From: Bermanella sp040371755
GTDB lineage: Bacteria; Pseudomonadota; Gammaproteobacteria; Pseudomonadales; Oceanobacteraceae
Reading direction: 5' to 3'
Length of the DNA: 64,000 nucleotides
Assembly: GCF_040371755.1 (NCBI RefSeq)
Contig: NZ_BAABWE010000009.1
Location: forward strand, 1-64,000
Shown: one piece after another, positions 33,757-41,576 of the stretch
Layout of the letters: each line of letters opens with the position of its first letter
Position numbering within the stretch: the stretch's first letter is position 1
Translations under genes and position numbers: made by a program
The notes under the pieces: model-generated
The model's input: the letters and a program-made list of their open reading frames with translations, nothing else
The model's database searches: none
What the model was told of the DNA's origin: nothing

Positions 33757-34381
33757 CGTGGAGATAGCTGACATTTTCTTGTTTATCCATTTCATCATAT
33801 AGGGTATCTGGCATGGGATTTTGGCGGCAGTCCATATAGTGCAAACTTGGTAAATGATGTATATCAACGGTTTCCAGTTGATTGTTAAAAATATATATTT
33901 TTTCAAGTTTGGGTGTCCCCTGATAAATGAAGCGTTGTATCTTATTGTTATTGGCTTTCATTTCAGTCAACTCAGGTAACTGAGAAAGGGTTACATTCGT
34001 TAGCTGATTATCGAATAAATATAATTTTTTTAGTTTTAATAAGCCCGAAATATTAACGGTTTTTAAATGATTACGAGCCAAGTTCAAATGCGTTAAATGC
34101 TTTAACGTTGCAAAATCCACATCCAGTTTTACAATGCGATTATTATAAAGTGATAAGCTCTCTAAACCTGTAAATTGCTCTAAACCCGCTAAGGATTGAA
34201 TATCTAGGCTGTGACATTTAATAGCCGTTACGTCTTTAAGTTGCACCCAGCCATGATCTTTAGCTAATGTTTCTAAGCACCCCTGTAAGAAGCGATCTTT
34301 AACCGCCAACTCTAATGAGTTGGCTTTCATAGACAACAACAGCAACAAAAAAAACAAACCCGTTAAGCGACAAGCCGGCAT
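33734..34381 (-). CDS. Secreted leucine-rich-repeat protein
   Basis: A 215-residue protein with a signal peptide (about residues 1-22) and six or so leucine-rich repeats (residues about 60-200), for example LESLSLYNNRIVKLDV and LTHLNLARNHLKTVNI. It is predicted periplasmic or surface-exposed and to bind a protein partner. It lies between an anti-sigma factor and an outer-membrane protein in an overlapping operon, so it may be part of the signal-sensing route (inference). Confidence 0.8.
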   Translation of the reverse strand: MPACRLTGLFFLLLLLSMKANSLELAVKDRFLQGCLETLAKDHGWVQLKDVTAIKCHSLDIQSLAGLEQFTGLESLSLYNNRIVKLDVDFATLKHLTHLNLARNHLKTVNISGLLKLKKLYLFDNQLTNVTLSQLPELTEMKANNNKIQRFIYQGTPKLEKIYIFNNQLETVDIHHLPSLHYMDCRQNPMPDTLYDEMDKQENVSYLHDGNAEDW

Positions 34382-35100
34382 TACACACTATCCTGCGTTT
34401 CTCTCAAACGAATACACACCCCTTTGGCAATCACCCTATCGCTAGGTTCATCCAATGCAGAGCCACCTACTTCTTCTTGAGTAATGATTAAGTGAGAGGA
34501 GTCTTGTATTAATCGTAACGTGGCTTGATCTAATTTCACTTCAGTTAATTCTGTTTTGTTAAAAACCAGTAATGGTCGAATCTGTCCGTCACGTCGAGAC
34601 TTGGCCCATAACTGCAAGCTGTGTTCTTGCGGTGCTTGCCAATTTTCCCACTTTAACCACAGGGTATTGCCTTCACTGGCTGTAAGGGCGGTTAAAATAG
34701 GTTGATCTTCATCATCCACTAATACGGCAACGTAATCTGTATTTAGTCCTGAGGGCTGGAACAAAGCGTTATTTACAAACAAGCTACTAACTACAACTAA
34801 CATGGCAAAGGCGATCCCTGTAATCACTTTCCACGGTAGTATTTTTTCCCAAATACTAAGTGCTGGGTTAGCCTCCTCTTGATTAATAGCCGCTTGTATC
34901 TTTTTAAGCGTGTCTGCTTTGGGTTCTAAAACCGGAACACTGTGCGGTGGCGGCATCAAAGCCACTTCCCATCTGCGCACCTCCTGCTGTAAATGATCAT
35001 CGGTTGCGAGTTGTTGTTCGAACGCATCGCGCTCTTCATTTCTTAATGTACCCAGTACATATTCAAGAGCCAGCGCGTTTTTATCGTCTGAGCTATTCAT
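34381..35100 (-). CDS. Membrane anti-sigma factor (RskA-like)
   Basis: A 239-residue protein with an N-terminal cytoplasmic sigma-binding region containing ALEYVLGTLRNEERDAFEQQ, the RskA-type pattern without a zinc motif. One membrane helix lies near residues 92-114 (VITGIAFAMLVVVSSLFV), followed by a periplasmic C-terminal domain with SLQLWAKSRRDGQIRPL. It should hold the ECF sigma factor encoded just upstream, with an 8-bp overlap. The next gene begins at its stop (34381). Confidence 0.88.
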   Translation of the reverse strand: MNSSDDKNALALEYVLGTLRNEERDAFEQQLATDDHLQQEVRRWEVALMPPPHSVPVLEPKADTLKKIQAAINQEEANPALSIWEKILPWKVITGIAFAMLVVVSSLFVNNALFQPSGLNTDYVAVLVDDEDQPILTALTASEGNTLWLKWENWQAPQEHSLQLWAKSRRDGQIRPLLVFNKTELTEVKLDQATLRLIQDSSHLIITQEEVGGSALDEPSDRVIAKGVCIRLRETQDSV

Positions 35101-35671
35101 TGCCAGCCCCTCCGTCTTTACCTTCCATGCAGTCTTTTAGCCTTGCACCGCCACGCTTTAACCACGATTTTACTGTATTGATATTAGCCCCTAGAGCCTC
35201 GGCCAACTCTTCCCGTGAATAACCATACAAATAAGCCAGCTCAATACTGTGCTTAAACTTGCTATTCATCATGTCTAAACATTTTTGTAATTGTTCATTT
35301 AAGCGAAAACGACTGTATGCTTCCTCTTGAGTATCTTCATTGGGAATTCGCAGCAAAATGTCTGCTTCTTCCTCATGATTAGGGCGATTCTGATGGCGTT
35401 TTTCATGCCGCAATTTATCAATAGCACGGTAACGAACAATACTGGTTATCCATGTGCTTGGCTCTCCTTGCACAGAAGAATAGCTGGAGGCGTTATTCCA
35501 AATTTGTAAGAAGGACTCTTGCAGTACTTCGTTACTGGCCTCTTCTGAGCCCAAAATACGATAAGCGACCGCATTAAGATAACCTGATGTTTTCAGGTAT
35601 AAAGCCTCTAACGCCTTTTGATCGTTCAATGCGCAACGTGCAAGCAACTCCATTAATTCTTTGTTATCCAA
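35093..35671 (-). CDS. ECF sigma factor (SigK-like)
   Basis: A 192-residue extracytoplasmic-function sigma factor. Region 2 contains SEEASNEVLQESFLQIWNNA and the DNA-melting segment VRYRAIDKLRHEKR. Region 4 has ELAYLYGYSREELAEALGAN with a helix-turn-helix, then VKSWLKRGGARLKDC. The annotated start is TTG, preceded by AAGGA; an internal ATG six codons on is possible. It heads an operon with its anti-sigma factor, an LRR protein and an outer-membrane protein. Confidence 0.93.
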   Translation of the reverse strand: MDNKELMELLARCALNDQKALEALYLKTSGYLNAVAYRILGSEEASNEVLQESFLQIWNNASSYSSVQGEPSTWITSIVRYRAIDKLRHEKRHQNRPNHEEEADILLRIPNEDTQEEAYSRFRLNEQLQKCLDMMNSKFKHSIELAYLYGYSREELAEALGANINTVKSWLKRGGARLKDCMEGKDGGAGNE

Positions 35672-35780
35672 AAACGTCGTCCTTCATATATACGCGCAGC
35701 CATGCCATTAAGTTGCAGTGCCAGAATAAAAACCCTGAATAGTACAAGTGTGTTACTTAAATCAAAAGCCGAGAAACATT

Positions 35781-35805
35781 AAAGGAGTCTCATTATGAGT
35801 ATTTA
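35781..35805 (+). other. Strong ribosome-binding site with a three-codon frame
   Basis: AAAGGAG (from 35781) sits 7 bp before ATG AGT ATT TAA. This might be the scar of a deleted gene or a minimal upstream frame. The rest of 35672-36061 has no convincing gene. Confidence 0.3.
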
Positions 35806-36061
35806 ATAAGAAACTTTTCACACGCTTCCAAGACGTTTTAAGCCAGTAAGTAATGACCGCCTTAAACTAAAATTCAGTCTAGCACTCCTTCCATGAACGC
35901 ATCCGGACTTTTACCATCGCCCCTTAACTGCATATAAAACATACAAACAATAGCTGTATTTATTTTACTCATTAGGAAACCAAATCCCTTATAGGAAAAT
36001 GATCAATTTTAACTACTTAGTCAGCATATAGTGCTAGATAAGATCAATTTCGCCATATTTA

Positions 36062-36109
36062 TGTGAAGCACATCACAAGTGTTTTACTTTACATTATTCA
36101 TTAAAGTAA
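36062..36109 (+). promoter_or_regulatory. Perfect CRP-type site and adjacent palindrome
   Basis: TGTGAAGCACATCACA (36062-36077) matches the consensus TGTGA-N6-TCACA exactly. Immediately downstream, TTACTTTA (36084-36091) and TAAAGTAA (36102-36109) form a perfect inverted repeat with a ten-base spacer, overlapping a possible -10 TAATAT (36107-36112). The site is about 80 bp before the downstream lipoprotein start. Confidence 0.75.
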
Positions 36110-36147
36110 TATTCGGTCCCCTCAATAATGAGACATTCGGGATAACA

Positions 36148-37956
36148 ATGATGATCACTTCTTTTAAAAAGTGGGCCTGCCTCGTTGGCATGGCCACCTT
36201 ACTTAGCGCATGTGGCAGTAATGATGCTTCTCAAGATAACAGTGGTGAATCCACCGCAGATATGAGCTACGATGTTTCGGCTTTCCTTTCTCAGGAAGTG
36301 AGTCCAACCTCAAACAGCTCTAACCTGACTATTTCTAATGAAGAAGCCACTACCGCTTCTTATACCTCTGAGCAAATTCTTCGTGGTGAATTATCTGCAA
36401 CGACCATTGGCGGTGCTAACGACGGTAACGTTGAAGTATTTCCTTGGACAGTTTACTTAGATGCAGACACCCTAGAGGCATCAAGCAACCTAACGTTAAC
36501 GCTTGATCCTGGCAATTATGATTTTGAATTGTTGCTAACAAAAGGTGATCAGCAATACGCTGGTTACTCTAACCAAACATTAGTTGATGGTGCTAACGAT
36601 GTGGCCATGACTATTAAGCCAATTATTGGTGATGTACTTGAAGAAGTAACGATCATTGATCGCTTAGCTTTCTTTAAATTCCAATACAGCCTTGATGACT
36701 TAGCCGCAATTGCCACTCCAAGTATTGGCATTCAAGTAGATGGCGACGCTGAACAACTTTTCACCATTAATGCTGTAACCGGTTTAAGTGATACTTTTGT
36801 TAACCTTCCAACAGGCACACACACCTTAACCCTAAAATTCTATGAAGCAGGCACTCAAGTAGGTAAATCCATTGCCGCTCAAGAAACCCAGACAGTTGCA
36901 TTTGGTACTGATTTAGCAATGGATATTGTACCTCTTCACGGTGAAATGCAGTTAGTCCTAACCGAAGACGGTGGCGACGCTAACCTAAGCGTAATCGTAC
37001 CTGCGGAAGTGGTAGACGAAGTTGGCGGTACCAACAACCTAACAGCCACTCTTGCTCTAGTTGGTGTTAAAAACCCACTACAAGAAAGTGCTTTATTATT
37101 TATTGATCAAGGCAATGGTACTTACCAAGCAGACATCGTATTAACTGATCTTCAATACGAAGACGTTACCTTAAGCATGACGTTTGAAGACACGGCTACG
37201 ACAGATCAAATTGCTAGCTGCAACAACACTTGGACCATTAATAACCAAAGCCAATCATTCCTATGTAACATCACACTGATTCGTCGTGCGGTTGTTAGCA
37301 GCAATATCTTAGCGGTATTAGGTTTGAACGTATTCAATGAAGCAGGCGAGCCTGTAAGCGGCGCGGTAGTGACTAATGCAAGCGGCGACACTTTGGGTAT
37401 TACTGGTAGCGGTGTTTACGGTACAGCTGGTTACTTAAAAGTTTATGTACTTGCTGGTGATCATGACATCACTGCCACTGACTTAAACAACAGCCAAGCA
37501 CAAACAGCAACGGTTAGCCTGTCTCCGCTTGAAGTTGAAAACGTACAGCTAACTCTTGAAGATATTTTCTCTGACGCCATTGGCTTCACTGGTGACTTTG
37601 ATTCATCTAACTGGACTGTAAGCGGTGTAGCTTCTACATCTATCGGAGCTACTCAAGTAACAGCAACCGTTGGCGGCGGCGGTGGCGGTACGGATGCATC
37701 AATCACCATTCCTGCAAACGGCACTATCAACTTTGATTGGGCAATGAATGTGTACTCTGCGGGTCAATACGGCGATTCTATCCAATACTTCATCAATGGC
37801 ACTGCCGTTGTATTATCAAGTGCTGGTAGCGCATCTGGTTCTGAAACGAATATTGCCGTACAAGCTGGCGATACCTTTGGTTTCAGAACTTGGGGCACGA
37901 CTTCATCGTCTAGCTACCAAGCAGTTTATAACAACTTTAGCTACATCGTAGATTAA
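36148..37956 (+). CDS. Large lipoprotein with a carboxypeptidase-regulatory-like domain
   Basis: A protein of about 602 residues with a lipoprotein signal (MMITSFKKWACLVGMATLLS, then AC). Several beta-sandwich-like domains follow; one contains NVFNEAGEPVSGAVVTNASG, as in carboxypeptidase-regulatory-like (CarboxypepD_reg) domains. A C-terminal domain follows a GGGGGG linker. The start was placed at the ATG that begins the signal peptide; a longer frame to 36079 would bury it. Family unknown beyond this. The perfect CRP site upstream suggests carbon-source control. A terminator follows. Confidence 0.8.
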   Translation: MMITSFKKWACLVGMATLLSACGSNDASQDNSGESTADMSYDVSAFLSQEVSPTSNSSNLTISNEEATTASYTSEQILRGELSATTIGGANDGNVEVFPWTVYLDADTLEASSNLTLTLDPGNYDFELLLTKGDQQYAGYSNQTLVDGANDVAMTIKPIIGDVLEEVTIIDRLAFFKFQYSLDDLAAIATPSIGIQVDGDAEQLFTINAVTGLSDTFVNLPTGTHTLTLKFYEAGTQVGKSIAAQETQTVAFGTDLAMDIVPLHGEMQLVLTEDGGDANLSVIVPAEVVDEVGGTNNLTATLALVGVKNPLQESALLFIDQGNGTYQADIVLTDLQYEDVTLSMTFEDTATTDQIASCNNTWTINNQSQSFLCNITLIRRAVVSSNILAVLGLNVFNEAGEPVSGAVVTNASGDTLGITGSGVYGTAGYLKVYVLAGDHDITATDLNNSQAQTATVSLSPLEVENVQLTLEDIFSDAIGFTGDFDSSNWTVSGVASTSIGATQVTATVGGGGGGTDASITIPANGTINFDWAMNVYSAGQYGDSIQYFINGTAVVLSSAGSASGSETNIAVQAGDTFGFRTWGTTSSSSYQAVYNNFSYIVD

Positions 37957-38005
37957 GTTGTTATTCAAGCGTTGCTGTTAATCGCAACGTTTGAAATTCA
38001 AAGCA

Positions 38006-38045
38006 TAAAAAAACCACACAGACTCACGTTTGTGTGGTTTTTTTT
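38006..38045. terminator. Bidirectional terminator between the lipoprotein gene and pgm
   Basis: A perfect AAACCACACA/TGTGTGGTTT stem with a ten-base loop is flanked by an A run on the left and a T run on the right, serving convergent genes. Confidence 0.92.
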
Positions 38046-38057
38046 GACCTGTGAAAA

Positions 38058-39701
38058 TTAGGCTTTCAGCGCCGAACTCACCAGCTCTTTTGCTTCTTCA
38101 AATAGGTTTTGTAAGTGTGCATCCCCTTTAAAGCTTTCGGCATAAATTTTATAAATGTCTTCAGTGCCTGATGGGCGTGCTGCGAACCAGCCGTTTTCTG
38201 TGGTCACTTTTAATCCACCAATGGCTGCATCATTGCCCGGTGCTTGGGTTAACACACTGGTAATTTTTTCACCGGCTAACATGTCAGATGTCACCTGTTC
38301 TGGCGACAACTGTGAAAGCATCGCTTTTTGCTCTGGTGTGGCAGGTGCGTCTACACGGTCTGAGCTTGGCTCGCCCAGCTGTTCTGTTAATTGACGATAC
38401 AGTTCACCCGGGTCTTTGCCCGTTACCGCAGTCATTTCAGCCGACAATAACGCAGGTGCAAGACCGTCTTTGTCAGTTGTCCATACACTGCCATCTTTAC
38501 GTAAGAACGATGAACCGGCGCTTTCTTCACCGCCAAAGCCCAATGAACCATCAAATAAGCCGTCTGCAAACCACTTAAAGCCCACAGGTACTTCGTACAA
38601 TTTGCGTCCAATTTTATTAGCCACACGATCAATCATAGAGCTGCTCACCAGCGTTTTACCAATAGCAGCATCTGCGGACCAATTTGGACGATTCTGAAAT
38701 AAGTAATCAATCGATGTAGCCAAATAGTGGTTAGGCAGCATCAAACCTGCGCTATTGGTGACGATGCCGTGACGGTCATGGTCAGTGTCGCAGGCAAACG
38801 TAATATCATATTTATTGCGCAGACCAATGAGGCTTTGCATAGCGTGAGAAGACGATGGGTCCATACGGATTTTGCCATCCCAATCTAGGGTCATGAAGCG
38901 GAAAGTTAAATCCACGTCTTTATTTAAAACGGTTAAATCCAGCTTGTAACGCTCTGCAATGGCTCCCCAATAATTCACACCCGCCCCACCTAATGGATCA
39001 ACACCCATACGAATACTGGCTGAGCGAATGGCGTCCATGTCGATGACGTTTTCAAGGTCGTTTACATAGCTATTTAAAAAGTCATATTCGTGTGTGGTAG
39101 AGGCATTACGTGCCTGCTCAAACGGCATACGTTTGATGCCATTTAATTTCGCTTCTAATAGCTCGTTGGCTTTGTTTTCAATCCACTTGGTAATATGGCC
39201 GTCTGCTGGCCCACCATTGGTTGGATTATATTTGAAACCACCACCATCAGGTGGGTTATGAGATGGTGTAATCACCACTCCGTCCGCCAACCCAGACGTC
39301 CGACCTTGGTTGTAAACAATAATGGCATGAGATAGCGCTGGGGTGGGTACGTACTCATCCCCAGCTGAGACCATGACATTCACTCCGTTTGCTGCAAATA
39401 CTTCTAATGAGCTCACATAGGCAGGCTCTGATAGAGCATGGGTATCAATACCTAAAAACAATGGGCCATTTATGCCCTCTTTTTCGCGATATAAACAAAT
39501 GGCCTGACTGATGGCCAATACGTGATCTTCATTGAAGCTGTTTTTAAATGATGAACCACGATGCCCCGAGGTACCAAAGGCCACACGTTGGGCCGCTACA
39601 CTGGGATCGGGTTTTTCACTGTAGTAGGCGGTAATCAGTTTTGCGACATTCACCAGTTGGTCAGCTGGCGGTAATTGGCCCGCTAGAGGGTGGGTGCTCA
39701 T
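38058..39701 (-). CDS. pgm: Phosphoglucomutase, alpha-D-glucose phosphate specific
   Basis: A 547-residue enzyme that interconverts glucose-1-phosphate and glucose-6-phosphate, feeding UDP-glucose and polysaccharide synthesis. The active-site phosphoserine loop is in VITPSHNPPDGGGFKYNP. The metal-binding loop is CDTDHDRHG, the sugar-binding motif is GFGGEESAGSSF and the phosphate-binding C-terminus has RPSGTEDIYKIYAES. Length and sequence fit the E. coli Pgm type rather than ManB. Confidence 0.97.
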   Translation of the reverse strand: MSTHPLAGQLPPADQLVNVAKLITAYYSEKPDPSVAAQRVAFGTSGHRGSSFKNSFNEDHVLAISQAICLYREKEGINGPLFLGIDTHALSEPAYVSSLEVFAANGVNVMVSAGDEYVPTPALSHAIIVYNQGRTSGLADGVVITPSHNPPDGGGFKYNPTNGGPADGHITKWIENKANELLEAKLNGIKRMPFEQARNASTTHEYDFLNSYVNDLENVIDMDAIRSASIRMGVDPLGGAGVNYWGAIAERYKLDLTVLNKDVDLTFRFMTLDWDGKIRMDPSSSHAMQSLIGLRNKYDITFACDTDHDRHGIVTNSAGLMLPNHYLATSIDYLFQNRPNWSADAAIGKTLVSSSMIDRVANKIGRKLYEVPVGFKWFADGLFDGSLGFGGEESAGSSFLRKDGSVWTTDKDGLAPALLSAEMTAVTGKDPGELYRQLTEQLGEPSSDRVDAPATPEQKAMLSQLSPEQVTSDMLAGEKITSVLTQAPGNDAAIGGLKVTTENGWFAARPSGTEDIYKIYAESFKGDAHLQNLFEEAKELVSSALKA

Positions 39702-39788
39702 ATGATGTATCCATATAGGTTAAACATTAGATTGGCTAACTTTACCCTATGGCATGGTTCACATAAACACGTACAGGAAATAACAGGC

Positions 39789-39815
39789 AAAAAAAAGCCA
39801 AGAACGTGTCTTGGC
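39789..39815 (-). terminator. Terminator downstream of the small unknown gene at 39841
   Basis: On the minus strand GCCAAGA, loop CACGT, TCTTGGC is followed by a run of T. Confidence 0.9.
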
Positions 39816-39840
39816 AAAATGAGAATATAGGGCTGTGCTA

Positions 39841-40170
39841 CTAGGCAGTTGGAGTAATGTTTTTAACGACCCTAGCCGTGAAGTACACCAAGCTGTCTTT
39901 TAAATCGGAGACCTCTATTTGGTTTTGACCAAATGGGGACAATTTTACAGAGCTAATGGCTAAGCCCTGAGCGCTGATCAAATTTCGATCAACGTCATTA
40001 AAGTGTGGATGCATGAAAGCAAAGCTTTGACGCTCACCATCACGTTCAAGGGTGACAATTAATTGTGGATCGGCCAATTCATTGCCACGATAATAATTAA
40101 CGTAACTCACCTCAAAAGAAGCATCGAATTGGAAAAGTATCTGTGCGCTTTGTTGTTTGCTTAAACTCAT
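39841..40170 (-). CDS. Unknown small protein
   Basis: A 109-residue soluble protein with mixed alpha/beta character and no signal peptide or membrane segment. I do not recognise a family. A canonical terminator directly after the stop and protein-like codon use support a real gene. It stands alone upstream of pgm on the same strand, but the terminator between them argues against an operon. Confidence 0.65.
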   Translation of the reverse strand: MSLSKQQSAQILFQFDASFEVSYVNYYRGNELADPQLIVTLERDGERQSFAFMHPHFNDVDRNLISAQGLAISSVKLSPFGQNQIEVSDLKDSLVYFTARVVKNITPTA

Positions 40171-40527
40171 AATTATTAACCTATTATTGAAACCCTATAT
40201 TAAATATCTAGTCCGGTTTAAGTCGCTTTGCAAAGACAAGGCCCATAAAAGTTAACAAATAATTAAAGTCGTCATGCTTATAGCGAATTTAGCTAAAATT
40301 AACGGGGCACGTGCCTTGATAATCTAAAAATCTACTCCTTGATTAAAAAATGATGACAAATTCATTAAACACTATGCTTTATGCTTTTTACACATAAAGG
40401 ATAGACCAATATCGACAAAAGCGACATATAAAAGCATTTTTTAAACGTCCAATGCTAAAAAGTTCACGTATATTAAAATAACGGCAACTGTTTCTCTTAA
40501 AGTTAACATCACTCAGGAGCACACAAA
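40171..40527. other. Divergent intergenic region
   Basis: This AT-rich stretch separates the unknown gene at 39841 from the DUF523/DUF1722 gene. Apart from a CAGGAG ribosome-binding site before 40528, I see nothing specific. Confidence 0.4.
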
Positions 40528-41487
40528 ATGAGCATCAAAGTTGGTATCAGCGCCTGTTTATTAGGTCAAGAAGTGCGCTACAACGGCAGTCACAAACGCT
40601 CACGTTATATACAGGAGGTGCTGTCTGAATATTTCGAGTATTCGCCTTTATGCCCTGAAATGGGTATTGGACTTGGGGTCCCTAGAAAGCCTATTCGTCT
40701 CATCACCACATCAGGTAACAACGAAACAGGCATAGAAGCAGCGCTGACTGAAGATCACAGTGTTCGGTATACTGAGCAGCTCAAAGACTATGCTAGACAA
40801 CAAGTTGACCACTTATCTGATGCAAGTGGTTACCTATTTATGCAAAAGAGCCCAAGCTGCGGTTTTACCCGAGTCAAGCTGTATCATGAGAATGGTAATC
40901 CTTTAGAGGTGTCTCAGGGCATTTACGCCGCTGAATTAGATAAACTATTACCACTAATGCCAAAAGAAGAAGCGGGCCGCCTAAGCGACCCAATGATTCG
41001 AGAGAACTTTATCACTCGCGTAATGGCTTACCACGACTGGCAACACAATGTGGCCGATAAGCTTAGCGCCCAAACTTTGCTCGGTTTTCACGTGCGTTAT
41101 AAATATTTATTAATGGCCCATCATATTAAAAGCTATCAATCCCTTGGTAAGCTTTTAAGTAATCTCAAAGCTCAGCCTTTAGGGGATATTGCTCACCAAT
41201 ACATTACTGAGTTTATGTCCGCCCTAAAACACATTGCTAATCGTAAAAAAAACAGCAACGTTTTGCAGCACTTACAAGGCTATTTGAAAAAAGAATTATC
41301 CAAAGATGAAAAACAAGAAATGCACAATTTGATACACCAGTATCGCACCGGACTCATCCCAATTGTGGTACCGCTTACCTTATTGAAACACCATATAAAT
41401 AAACACACCACTGATGATAATTACTTACGTAAACAAAAATATTTAAACCCACACCCTTATGAATTAGGGCTACGTAACGCTATTTAA
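40528..41487 (+). CDS. DUF523 and DUF1722 (YbgA-like) two-domain protein
   Basis: A 319-residue protein. The N-terminal DUF523 domain (about 1-150) has SACLLGQEVRYNGSHK, LCPEMGIGLGVPR and FMQKSPSCGF, with conserved cysteines. The C-terminal DUF1722 domain (about 185-305) has HVRYKYLLMAHH and YRTGLIPIVVPLTLLKHH. This fusion is widespread in gammaproteobacteria, often beside photolyase or stress genes, and its function is unknown. A CAGGAG ribosome-binding site precedes the ATG. Confidence 0.92.
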   Translation: MSIKVGISACLLGQEVRYNGSHKRSRYIQEVLSEYFEYSPLCPEMGIGLGVPRKPIRLITTSGNNETGIEAALTEDHSVRYTEQLKDYARQQVDHLSDASGYLFMQKSPSCGFTRVKLYHENGNPLEVSQGIYAAELDKLLPLMPKEEAGRLSDPMIRENFITRVMAYHDWQHNVADKLSAQTLLGFHVRYKYLLMAHHIKSYQSLGKLLSNLKAQPLGDIAHQYITEFMSALKHIANRKKNSNVLQHLQGYLKKELSKDEKQEMHNLIHQYRTGLIPIVVPLTLLKHHINKHTTDDNYLRKQKYLNPHPYELGLRNAI

Positions 41488-41576
41488 ATAATTATCGCAA
41501 TACTCTAACGTTAGATAATGTGTACTTAAACATTTCTTGTTAGAGTTCAGCCTAAATAAAACAGCAAGGTCGATAA

